Below are positions 28,024 through 36,130 of a stretch of 59,896 bases of DNA, one piece after another. Position numbers and translations under genes: made by a program. The stretch comes from Staphylococcus lugdunensis (lineage in GTDB: Bacteria; Bacillota; Bacilli; Staphylococcales; Staphylococcaceae), in assembly GCF_002901705.1 (NCBI RefSeq), contig NZ_PPPV01000016.1, positions 237,401 to 297,296 of the forward strand. Reading direction: 5' to 3'. Below the pieces are notes generated by a model that made no database searches, had not been told where the DNA came from, and saw only the letters and a program-made list of their open reading frames with translations. Position 1 is the first letter of the stretch; the number at the start of each line of letters is the position of its first letter.

Positions 28024-28774
28024 ACCATTTCTTACCTATTTTAGCTAATTCGCCACTATCTTTTATTTTTTTCAAGCCTTCATTAAAGTCTTTAACGACT
28101 TTACTGTCAACCTTTTTAGAAAAAGCAAAGCCAGATTTACTTTGTTCTGCCTGACCTTTAATAGCTTTAATCTTAGCGTTCGGTTTTTGTTTTGTGTAGT
28201 CTAAATAAGATAAACTATCGTTAAAAGTACCATCAACACGATTAGATAATAATAAGTCCATAGATTGGTTAAATCCATCCACTTTAGTAATATCAGCGCC
28301 TTTATCTTTAGCTAATTTACCATAGTTAGATGTAAAGGTTTGCGCTAATTTTTTTCCTTTAACATCGTCAAATGATTTAATATCCTTTTCATTGTCACGC
28401 ACAACTAACACAGCATTTGAATATGTGTAAGGCGTTGAAAATTGATATTTTTGTTCTTTTTCTTTATTGATGCCTACTTGGTTTGCAATGACGTCAAAAC
28501 GGCCCGCATCTAAACCAGCAAACATTGAATCCCAAGATGTTTCATTAAATTTAAGTTTATAACCTTCTGCTTTTGCGACTGCTTTAATCACATCTATATC
28601 GTAACCAGTTAATTTATCTTGTTTATCATGATACGTAAATGGTGCATAAGTTCCTTCTGTTCCAACCTTTAAGGTTTTATCACTACTCGCTTTATCATCT
28701 TTAGATGATCCACCATTTCCACATGCTGCTAATACAAAAACAAGCGCAATTACTGTAAATAAAAGTCTTTTCAT
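27995..28774 (-). CDS. tcyA: TcyA, cystine-binding lipoprotein of ABC importer
   Basis: A 259-residue solute-binding lipoprotein, lipobox LAAC (C18), then the bilobal SBP family 3 fold: LKVGTEGTYAPFTYHD, GYDIDVIKAVAK, FDVIANQVGI and KLAQTFTSNYGKLA. Family 3 binds polar amino acids; cystine is inferred from the S. aureus counterpart at the same locus. AGGGACT lies before ATG. A clear promoter is at 28821-28849. Confidence 0.87.
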   Translation of the reverse strand: MKRLLFTVIALVFVLAACGNGGSSKDDKASSDKTLKVGTEGTYAPFTYHDKQDKLTGYDIDVIKAVAKAEGYKLKFNETSWDSMFAGLDAGRFDVIANQVGINKEKEQKYQFSTPYTYSNAVLVVRDNEKDIKSFDDVKGKKLAQTFTSNYGKLAKDKGADITKVDGFNQSMDLLLSNRVDGTFNDSLSYLDYTKQKPNAKIKAIKGQAEQSKSGFAFSKKVDSKVVKDFNEGLKKIKDSGELAKIGKKWFGEDVSKPQ

Positions 28775-28820
28775 CTGAATAGTCCCTCCATATTCCTATT
28801 ATTTCTATCAGAATAGAATA

Positions 28821-28849
28821 ATTTTAATCCTATCCTTACTATTAGTCAA
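28821..28849 (-). promoter_or_regulatory. Promoter of tcyABC
   Basis: Minus-strand TTGACT (28844-28849), a 17-bp spacer and TAAAAT (28821-28826), about 45 bp before the tcyA start. Confidence 0.7.
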
Positions 28850-28894
28850 TAAGGAGTTACTCATTACAATCATTTTTCATGCCTTTACATAAGC

Positions 28895-30316
28895 CTATTG
28901 ACGCTGATTTTTTAACATAAAAGTAAGCAATAAACTAATAACTGTAATGATAACAGCAAATAAAAATCCAGCATGATAGCCATGTAACACCGCATCAATT
29001 TTTATTTGAGCTGTCATCTCAGCTTTGGTCATTCCACTATATTGTTGTATATCTGGCGAAAATGCTTGACTTGCTTGGGAAAGAATAGTGATTAAAGCCG
29101 CCGTCCCAATTGATCCAGAGATTTGTTGCGCTGTATTCGTCATGGAAGAGCCATGTGCATTTAACGCATGCGGTAATTGATTCATAGTATGTGTCATAAT
29201 AGGCATTAAGCTCAGAGCGATACCAATCATTCGTATACCATAAATTGTTGTTAAAATAAGTGCCGACGTATGCTCATCCATAAAAATGAAATAACATGTT
29301 GTCACAATAACAATAATGACACCTATAAATGCTAACAATTTCACGCCAAAGCGTTCATATAATGCGCCAGATATCATTGACATTATTGCCATCACTATTG
29401 CACCAGGTAACAACATTAATCCAGAATCTAATGCTGAGCGGTGTAAGACATTTTGTACAAACATCGGAAGCACGGTTTCTGAACCTATCATTGAGATCAT
29501 TGTTACTGACATAATCGCTAGTCCAACGGCAAATTGCTTATTTTTAAAAACTTCAAAATTCAATAATGGTACGTCAAGTTGATATTGTCGCCACACAAAT
29601 AAAGCAATAAAAATCACACCAACAATTATAGTTGTCAGCACAATAGGATTATTCCATCCGTCTGTTGCAATAGAGCTCACTCCATAAAGCAAGCCACCAA
29701 ATCCTAATACTGACATTGTTATGGATAAAGTATCGATTGGAGCATACACTTTTGTGCCAACATTTTTAACCGTTTTTAAAGCAATTAAGAATGTGAATGC
29801 TGCAATAGGTGCTACTACGTGAAACAACGCTCTCCAATCTAAATATTCAACTAAATAGCCAGATAATGTCGGCCCAATCGCCGGTGCTAGTCCAATTACT
29901 AAGCCAAAGGTCCCCATATATTTGCCGCGTTCATGTGGCTCGAAAATATCTAAAATCGTTGTCATCATCAGTGGCATCATAATGCCAGATCCTAATGCTT
30001 GAATAATACGTGCGATTAATAAAACAGAAAAATGAGGACTAAATCCGCCAATTATCGTCCCAATAAAAAAGACAGCAATTCCGACTAGAAACACTTGTCG
30101 TGTCGTATAACGCTGAATTATAAAGGCAGACAAAGGAATAACAACACCGTTTGTTAATAAGAATGCTGTTGTTAACCACTGCACTTGTGAATACGCAATA
30201 TGAAAATCTGCCATAATACTAGGTAACGCGGTTGTTAGCAATGTTTCATTAAGCAATCCAAAGAATCCGCCAAATAACATCGTGATAATCATTGTAAGTT
30301 TTTGTTGTAGTGACAT
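28895..30316 (-). CDS. MFS multidrug-type exporter, DHA2 (EmrB/QacA-like) 14-TM family
   Basis: A 473-residue exporter with about 14 membrane helices. DHA2 motifs: LTTALPSIMADF (near residue 27), QWLTTAFLLTNGVVIPLSAFI (near 45) and GLAPAIGPTLSGYLVE (antiporter motif C, near 145). It is monocistronic, with GGAGGAACAT before ATG. The position beside tcyABC and gpmA matches an EmrB-type gene in S. aureus. Substrates are unknown; similar staphylococcal pumps export dyes, fluoroquinolones or fatty acids. Confidence 0.88.
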   Translation of the reverse strand: MSLQQKLTMIITMLFGGFFGLLNETLLTTALPSIMADFHIAYSQVQWLTTAFLLTNGVVIPLSAFIIQRYTTRQVFLVGIAVFFIGTIIGGFSPHFSVLLIARIIQALGSGIMMPLMMTTILDIFEPHERGKYMGTFGLVIGLAPAIGPTLSGYLVEYLDWRALFHVVAPIAAFTFLIALKTVKNVGTKVYAPIDTLSITMSVLGFGGLLYGVSSIATDGWNNPIVLTTIIVGVIFIALFVWRQYQLDVPLLNFEVFKNKQFAVGLAIMSVTMISMIGSETVLPMFVQNVLHRSALDSGLMLLPGAIVMAIMSMISGALYERFGVKLLAFIGVIIVIVTTCYFIFMDEHTSALILTTIYGIRMIGIALSLMPIMTHTMNQLPHALNAHGSSMTNTAQQISGSIGTAALITILSQASQAFSPDIQQYSGMTKAEMTAQIKIDAVLHGYHAGFLFAVIITVISLLLTFMLKNQRQ

Positions 30317-30484
30317 ATGTTCCTCCCACTAAAATAACATCATACATTTCATAAATAATAGCTATTTTACTAATAAATTCAACACTCCCCTAATTTTTTG
30401 CTTAAAATAAAAATAAATCGTAATAATTCCTATTTACAAAACATGATTAATCCGTCATACTATATGAATAAGGGAGGCGATAAT

Positions 30485-30586
30485 ATGAAGCAAGATGTAC
30501 AAACTGCACGTCGAAACTTAAAAAGCCCTAATATTAAAACTAGAAAACGTGCATTAAAAATTATCAAGCAACATAAACGCAAGTAA
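30485..30586 (+). CDS. 33-residue basic protein ('putative metal homeostasis protein' type)
   Basis: A tiny, strongly basic protein, MKQDVQTARRNLKSPNIKTR followed by KRALKIIKQHKRK. The stretch RRNLKSPNIKTRKRALKII matches my memory of a short protein found across streptococci and staphylococci that databases call 'putative metal homeostasis protein'; evidence for that role is not known to me. A strong ribosome site (GGGAGG) lies 8 nt before ATG. It is alone between the exporter and gpmA. Confidence that it is translated is good; function is unknown. Confidence 0.75.
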   Translation: MKQDVQTARRNLKSPNIKTRKRALKIIKQHKRK

Positions 30587-30720
30587 CCCTATCACTCACT
30601 TAATAAATAGAAAACAAATTGTTGCATATTATTTTAATATTTCATTATTCATACTTATCTTTATTCACACTTATACTTTATATTTATCTTTGTTTCTTAA
30701 GCACTTACATTGAATGACAT

Positions 30721-30760
30721 AAAAGCCATTACGTCGCATTTCACGCAACGTAATGGCTTT
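30721..30760 (-). terminator. Terminator after gpmA
   Basis: Arms 'aaagccattacgt' and 'acgtaatggcttt' (13 bp). Confidence 0.85.
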
Positions 30761-30766
30761 GATTTA

Positions 30767-31453
30767 TTAAAGATAATATTTATTTGTAACGTTTAAGTTA
30801 TCATCTAATTCATAAACAAGTGGCGCACCTGTTTTAATTTCGTAACCGATAATGTCTTCATCTGAAACATCTTCTAAGTATTTAATTAAGGCGCGAATAG
30901 AGTTACCATGTGCAGAAACTAATACTGTTTGACCATCTAATAAATGTTGTGAAATATGGTCTGTCCAAATTGGTACAACACGATCTAATGTAGTTTTTAA
31001 ACTTTCAGAGTATGGCATCATACGTTTATCTAAGTGACGATATTTTCTGCTTTGTAGATATTCTTCACGTTGTGCTTCTGTTTCAGCTGGTGGTTCAATA
31101 TCATATGAACGACGCCATTTATGAACTTGTTCTTCACCAAATTCTTTTCGCGCATCATCTTTATTTAATCCTTGAAGCTTACCATAATGTCTTTCATTTA
31201 AACGCCAGCTTTTATGCACTGGAATCCATAACTGATCTGATTCTTTAAGGATATAATTTGTAGTTTCTAGCGCTCTTTTTAACAGTGATGTATAGGCTAC
31301 ATCAATTTCGATGTTGTTCTCTTTAACCTTACGTCCAGCTGTGACTGCTTCGTTAATACCTTGTTCAGATAAATCGACATCAGTCCATCCTGTAAATAAG
31401 TTTTTTGCGTTCCATTCACTTTGTCCATGTCTACATAAAATTAATTTAGGCAT
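30767..31453 (-). CDS. gpmA: GpmA, 2,3-bisphosphoglycerate-dependent phosphoglycerate mutase
   Basis: A 228-residue glycolytic enzyme interconverting 3- and 2-phosphoglycerate. RHG motif LCRHGQSEWN with the phospho-acceptor H9, NERHYGKLQG (near residue 86), and the second catalytic His in SAHGNSIRAL (near 180). I chose the ATG at 31453 (AGGAAGGTG before it), not the 35-codon-longer frame, because 228 aa is the family length. Cofactor-dependent mutase here would complement the essential GpmI type usual in staphylococci. Confidence 0.92.
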   Translation of the reverse strand: MPKLILCRHGQSEWNAKNLFTGWTDVDLSEQGINEAVTAGRKVKENNIEIDVAYTSLLKRALETTNYILKESDQLWIPVHKSWRLNERHYGKLQGLNKDDARKEFGEEQVHKWRRSYDIEPPAETEAQREEYLQSRKYRHLDKRMMPYSESLKTTLDRVVPIWTDHISQHLLDGQTVLVSAHGNSIRALIKYLEDVSDEDIIGYEIKTGAPLVYELDDNLNVTNKYYL

Positions 31454-31765
31454 GTAAAACACCTTCCTATAACTGAGATTTTCTTGTTGCAGTGAACAAT
31501 GTATTTTTTTGTTACTTATATTATAAAACGACTTGCACAAGATTACTATCATTGACATGCTATTTTTGTAATAAATTACCTGAAATTGTGATCTAGCAGT
31601 GATATTTGTCGCAAAATTGCAAAAGTTGTTATTAAATTATGAGCTGTTAGTAACCACCAATGACTTAATCTTTGCTATAATTAAGTTTCCGTAATTGATT
31701 TTGATAACGTAAATAAGGGAACCGTTTTTCTTCATATTATCCTGTTTATTAAAGGAGTTTTTATT

Positions 31766-32191
31766 ATGAGAAAATCAATATTAGCATTTATCGCTACGGT
31801 ATCAATTGGGGCAGCAAGTGCTGAAACTTATACACATACGGCACATGCAAATGACTTAACAAATGAACAACAAAAATCAACACCACCTACCACACAGTCT
31901 ATACAAACAACAACCTCTTCTCCTGAAAGTGATAACGATGTAGATGCTGTATATGACCGCTTTATGGCTGCAGGTGGGACTGAAGAACTTTGGGAAAAAA
32001 TTGTGTTACCTGAATCAGGAGGCAATCCGCATGCTAAAAATGGAGAATATTTTGGCTTAGCACAAACTAAGTTATCTTGGGGCTATGGAACCGTTGAACA
32101 ACAAACACGTGGCATGATTGAATATGCTCAGTCGCGCTATGGTTCAATCAATGCAGTAGTTAGATTTCGGACAACGCATGGATGGTGGTAA
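31766..32191 (+). CDS. Secreted Apf/SLT-like (lysozyme-fold) protein
   Basis: A 141-residue secreted protein: signal peptide (cleavage probably after AHA at residue 28), a Thr/Ser/Gln-rich linker (about 30-60), and a C-terminal domain with WEKIVLPESGGNPHAKNGEYFGLAQT and a GTVEQQTRGMIEYAQSRYGS stretch ending HGWW. The ESGGN...GLAQT core is that of transglycosylase/Apf-type domains, with the Glu as likely catalytic acid. Related to the IsaA/SceD group only distantly. AAAGGAG precedes ATG. It could be a small cell-wall hydrolase or a surface factor. Confidence 0.75.
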   Translation: MRKSILAFIATVSIGAASAETYTHTAHANDLTNEQQKSTPPTTQSIQTTTSSPESDNDVDAVYDRFMAAGGTEELWEKIVLPESGGNPHAKNGEYFGLAQTKLSWGYGTVEQQTRGMIEYAQSRYGSINAVVRFRTTHGWW

Positions 32192-32235
32192 GAAAGCACA
32201 CTAGGAACAGACAGCCATACATTACGGCGTATTGA

Positions 32236-32400
32236 ATATAACAGAAGCGGGAAAAATTTATTATGAATTCGTAGTCCCGCCCCGGCAAGGTTGACTAGGA
32301 TGGAAAAAAGCTTGGTATAAGCGTATTTTCAATCCCTTCAACAACTGCCAATATATAGTAAATAGCCTAGAACATAATTACGTTCTAGGCTATTTACTCA
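32236..32400. repeat. Family A intergenic repeat with a 42-nt near-perfect palindrome
   Basis: Positions 32236-32360 carry the repeat blocks ('attatgaattcgtagtcccg', 'ccccggcaaggttgactagg', 'gcttggtataagcg', 'caactgccaatatatag'). Positions 32357-32398 form a palindrome with a single mismatched pair (outer arm 'agtaaatagcctagaac'), which should terminate both flanking convergent genes. Confidence 0.85.
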
Positions 32401-32426
32401 TAACTTAAAATTTTTTAATTCAAAAT

Positions 32427-33293
32427 CTATTGGTAATATGGTTCAGGATGGACATAAACAGATGAAATTCCCTTACCATGCAGATGGCTTTCAACCCGAT
32501 CACAAATATCATGTGCCTCTTTAAGCGATAGTTTAGCATCAACAGCAATTGTTACATCTAAAAATATACTGCTACCATGATAACGTCCTTTTAAACTATT
32601 CACTTTAATCACATCCGCTACTTCCAACACATCATCACGATATTGTTGTAACTCTTCCTCATTAAAGCCGTCACTTAAGGCAAATATCGATTCTTTAAAA
32701 ATGCCAAACCCTGTATAGATAATTAAAAAACCTAAAATTGTAGCTAAAATAATATCGACAATTGGTAAACCAAATTGTGTAAACACTAGCCCTATCGCCG
32801 TTCCTATACTCACTAAACTATCCGATAAATTATCTTTCGCTGCTGAGTTTAGTGAGCTGCTATTTGTTTTCTTAGCGAGTTGGCGATTAACTATATAAAC
32901 AGCGAACATGATTATACCGCTAATTGCACTAATCACAATTGTTATCGCACTTGGTGTGTGGTGGTCTCTTGTAATTAATCTAGGTACATTTTCAATAACA
33001 ACTTGAATACCTACGAACATGATTATAAATGATACTAATAATGTTGATATATTCTCTGATTTTAAGTGACCATAAGGATGATTTTTATCTGCAGGTTTAA
33101 TCGATATTTTCAAGCCTACAATCACTGCCAATGACACTACAATATCTGTCATATTATTTAAGGCATCCGCTCTTACTGCCGCAGAATCATAAATAAAACC
33201 TGTAAGATATTTCGTAACAGATAAAATAATATAAACAATCAAACTGAGATACGCGCCACGCTGTGCCAGTTTTAAATTTTCACTTTGCGACAT
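32427..33293 (-). CDS. Cation diffusion facilitator (CDF) efflux protein
   Basis: A 288-residue CDF transporter, six helices then a cytosolic ferredoxin-like domain (from about residue 205, with VNSLKGRYHGSSIFLDVTIAVD). The metal-site motifs are RADALNNMTD (helix 2) and AKDNLSDS (helix 5), i.e. DxxxD-type sites; the Asn/Asp pattern resembles manganese-type (MntE-like) CDFs more than ZitB-type zinc ones, an inference from a few residues. AAGGTGG precedes ATG. Monocistronic. Confidence 0.85.
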   Translation of the reverse strand: MSQSENLKLAQRGAYLSLIVYIILSVTKYLTGFIYDSAAVRADALNNMTDIVVSLAVIVGLKISIKPADKNHPYGHLKSENISTLLVSFIIMFVGIQVVIENVPRLITRDHHTPSAITIVISAISGIIMFAVYIVNRQLAKKTNSSSLNSAAKDNLSDSLVSIGTAIGLVFTQFGLPIVDIILATILGFLIIYTGFGIFKESIFALSDGFNEEELQQYRDDVLEVADVIKVNSLKGRYHGSSIFLDVTIAVDAKLSLKEAHDICDRVESHLHGKGISSVYVHPEPYYQ

Positions 33294-33452
33294 TCAACTA
33301 ACCACCTTAACATCCTTTATTAAAGCTAGTATGAATGAATTTTAATTGTTTTACAATAATTATTAATTTCGATATTTTTTGTAATAATAACATAACTATT
33401 TTATTAGAAGCACCTAAAATTTTAGTTATAATCACATATACTTTATAACACG

Positions 33453-33839
33453 TTAAAATTTGTCTCTAAGTATCCATTTAGACATAACAAATGTAATCGG
33501 TATGGTTATGATTAAACCGGCAAATGGTGCTATTTCTGATGGAAAATGTAGCCAGCGGACAAATATATATAATAACGCCGTTTGCATTCCCATATTGACA
33601 ACTTGTGTAAACGGAAAACTTAAAAATTTAACTAGTGTCGGTTTAACTTTATAAACAAAATAACAATTTAAATAGTATGAAATAACAAAACTAACTACAA
33701 AACCGGTAATGTGGCTCACCATATAGTTTATGTCGAAGACCTTTAACAGTAATAAATAAACAATATAATAGTTTAGCGTATTGATGCCACCTACTATAAT
33801 AAATCTTAAAATTTCATAATGTGTTGCATTTAATTTCAT
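33453..33839 (-). CDS. GtrA-family small membrane protein
   Basis: A 128-residue four-helix protein: EILRFIIVGGINTLNYYIVYLLL opens the GtrA domain (TM1, split here at residues about 7-30), then three more helices and a basic end WILRDKF. GtrA proteins help move undecaprenyl-linked sugars or modify teichoic acids. I chose the ATG at 33839 with GAGGA upstream. Single gene, divergent from the glycerate kinase. The glycosyltransferase partner is not adjacent. Confidence 0.8.
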   Translation of the reverse strand: MKLNATHYEILRFIIVGGINTLNYYIVYLLLLKVFDINYMVSHITGFVVSFVISYYLNCYFVYKVKPTLVKFLSFPFTQVVNMGMQTALLYIFVRWLHFPSEIAPFAGLIITIPITFVMSKWILRDKF

Positions 33840-33993
33840 GATTGATTCCTCATTACCCTTCATCTTCTTTATTAAGACAGCGCCTATATTATCGTTTCTC
33901 GTACAAATAATATGCTATTAGTGTATTATTTTTCAAGCTATTTCTACTATAATAATAGTATAGCAATAAATGTCATAGACAAGGAGTGGCTTT

Positions 33994-35169
33994 ATGTCCA
34001 TAAAACATATTGTTATCGCACCAGATTCATTTAAAGAAAGCATGTCTGCTAAACAAGCAAGCATTGCCATCAAAGAAGGCTTTGAACGTGTTTTTAATAA
34101 TACTGTTCATTATGAACTCATTCCTATGGCAGACGGTGGCGAAGGAACAACAGCAGCGTTAGTGGAAGCATTAAATGCTGATTGGCGATATATTCGTGTA
34201 CGAGATCCATTATCACGACCAATTATGGCTGGATATGCCATTACACCGAATAAAGATACAGCAATCATTGAAATGGCAGCAGCTTCTGGACTCCATCTTG
34301 TTCAAGCTAGTGAACGTAATCCATTAATAACGTCCACGATTGGTACTGGCGATATCATTCTTGATGCATTGAATCAAGGTGTTAAACGTATCATTCTTGG
34401 TATTGGAGGTAGTGCAACAAATGATGGTGGTGCAGGCATGTTAACTGCACTTGGGGTTCAATTTCTCGACAACAATCATCAAATCTTACCACAAGGTGGC
34501 GGTGCGCTTGCTCAATTATCGAAAATTGACAGCACAAACCTTGATAAACGTTTAGCAAAAGTAACGTTTAAAGTTGCCTGTGATGTAACTAATCCATTAT
34601 TGGGATTACAAGGTGCCAGTGTTGTTTATGGTCCACAAAAAGGTGCAACCGAAAAAATGATACCAAAGTTGGATTCCGCCTTGGCAAACTATCATGATAA
34701 AATAAAAATAGCTTTAAACAAAGATGTAAAAGATATCCCAGGGGCTGGTGCAGCTGGTGGCTTAGGGACTGGTCTACTTGCCTTTTGCCAAGTCACAATG
34801 ATGAAAGGCATCGATCTTGTATTAGAAGAAACTCAATTTAAATCTTATGCCGCGCAAGCAAATTTAGTCATTACTGGTGAAGGAAAGATAGATGGACAAA
34901 CAATTTATGGAAAAACACCTATTGGAGTAGCTAAAGCAGCTAAACAATTTCATTGTCCAGTCATCGCTATTTGTGGCTCATTAGGTGACAACTATGAAGC
35001 AGTGTATCATCACGGCATCGATAGTGTCTTTAGCATCATTGAACAGCCTGAGACATTAGATCACTTATTAGAGCATGGATATGATAATATGGTAAAAACT
35101 GCTGAAAATATTGCACGCTTGATTAAACTCTCATCGTCTTTTCAGCTCTTAATCAAACAAAACAACTGA
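33994..35169 (+). CDS. glxK: Glycerate kinase (GlxK/GarK family)
   Basis: A 391-residue type-1 glycerate kinase that phosphorylates D-glycerate to 2- or 3-phosphoglycerate. Family motifs: APDSFKESMSA (N-terminus), GGEGTTAALVEAL, GIGGSATNDGGAGMLTALG (near residue 137), GAGAAGGLGTGLLAF (near 250) and TGEGKIDGQT (near 295). Slightly longer than the usual ~380, the extra being the tail SSSFQLLIKQNN. AAGGAG lies before ATG. Feeds glycolysis near the GpmA step. Confidence 0.9.
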   Translation: MSIKHIVIAPDSFKESMSAKQASIAIKEGFERVFNNTVHYELIPMADGGEGTTAALVEALNADWRYIRVRDPLSRPIMAGYAITPNKDTAIIEMAAASGLHLVQASERNPLITSTIGTGDIILDALNQGVKRIILGIGGSATNDGGAGMLTALGVQFLDNNHQILPQGGGALAQLSKIDSTNLDKRLAKVTFKVACDVTNPLLGLQGASVVYGPQKGATEKMIPKLDSALANYHDKIKIALNKDVKDIPGAGAAGGLGTGLLAFCQVTMMKGIDLVLEETQFKSYAAQANLVITGEGKIDGQTIYGKTPIGVAKAAKQFHCPVIAICGSLGDNYEAVYHHGIDSVFSIIEQPETLDHLLEHGYDNMVKTAENIARLIKLSSSFQLLIKQNN

Positions 35170-35206
35170 TTAAGTATTTCCCAGAAAATATTAGAGGTGA
35201 TGTTAC

Positions 35207-35920
35207 ATGAAACGAACAGAAAAATATAGAGACAGTTATGAACAAGATAAAGAATATCAAAATCAACAACAACGTCAGCAACACGCGCGTTATCAACAAC
35301 AACGTTATACAAACCAACAGCAAGCACAATATCAAAATAACGGAGATAGATATCGTCAACAGCAAGCACGTTATGATGAAAATGGCAATCGTTATTACAA
35401 TGATCGTGATTTTCGTAGAGAACAACAGTTAGAAGAAGATAATATAAGACAGAAAAAGTCTAAAAAATGGTTATATATTATCATCGCCCTGCTTTTAATT
35501 GTCGTTGCCGTGTTTGTGACACTTGCATTTATGGGTGGAGATAGTAATAGCGATAAAGTAAGTAACGATCCCAACGTATCACAGAACTACCAAAAACAAG
35601 TCAAAGATAAAGACGATAGTATTACAAGTCAAATTGAAGCGGCTAAAAATGATATCAAAGACAAAGTCAACACAGACAATACGATTCAAAAACTACAACA
35701 AGAAATCAATAGCTTAAAACAAAATGAACAAAATAATGCAGATTCAAAATTCACTAAATTTTATCAAGATCAGTTAGATAAATTAAAAAATGCCAACCAA
35801 GCACAACAAAACAATGCAGACCAAAGTAAAGTTGAAGGTATGCTTGATGATATCAATACTAAATTTGATAGTCTTAAAGACAAAATAGAAAATTTTATCA
35901 ATAGTTTTAGTGGGAAATAA
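35207..35920 (+). CDS. Gln-rich, single-pass membrane protein with extracellular coiled coil
   Basis: A 237-residue protein of three parts: a highly hydrophilic Gln/Arg/Tyr-rich N-terminus (1-~80, repeated QQ and RY pairs), one membrane helix after basic KKSKKW (about 87-108), and a charged coiled-coil stretch (about 130-235) with no cysteines. The N-terminus is probably cytosolic by the positive-inside rule. AGAGGTGATG precedes ATG, 37 bp after glxK. I do not recognise a function; similar staphylococcal proteins exist as 'hypothetical'. A strong terminator follows. Confidence 0.75.
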   Translation: MKRTEKYRDSYEQDKEYQNQQQRQQHARYQQQRYTNQQQAQYQNNGDRYRQQQARYDENGNRYYNDRDFRREQQLEEDNIRQKKSKKWLYIIIALLLIVVAVFVTLAFMGGDSNSDKVSNDPNVSQNYQKQVKDKDDSITSQIEAAKNDIKDKVNTDNTIQKLQQEINSLKQNEQNNADSKFTKFYQDQLDKLKNANQAQQNNADQSKVEGMLDDINTKFDSLKDKIENFINSFSGK

Positions 35921-35967
35921 GTTACTTATTAAAGTTGAAGACCATTAGGTAACATTTTAATATATAA

Positions 35968-36010
35968 GCAGGACTGAAATCATTATAATGACGTTAGATT
36001 TCAGTCCTGC
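35968..36010 (+). terminator. Terminator after the Gln-rich membrane protein gene
   Basis: Arms 'gcaggactgaaatc' and 'gatttcagtcctgc' (14 bp) followed by a T-rich tract. Confidence 0.9.
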
Positions 36011-36130
36011 TCTTTTTCTTTTTTGCTTAATGCGCTATCACAGCTATTTATATTATGGCAAAATGTTGGTATAATTAAAAAATTAAAATATTTAAAATAA
36101 AACATGAATTTAACATTCGAGGAGTCTTTT

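Noticed and set aside
31559..31765. WalR-type box upstream of the Apf-like gene
   Set aside because: TGTTAT and TGTTAG occur but 12 bp apart rather than 5, so they do not match the TGTWAH-N5-TGTWAH pattern.
35142..35425. Two hydrophobic open frames opposite the Gln-rich protein gene
   Set aside because: They are antisense products of CAA/GAT-rich codons, which always read as Leu/Val/Ile; there is no ribosome site, and the plus-strand gene is well supported.
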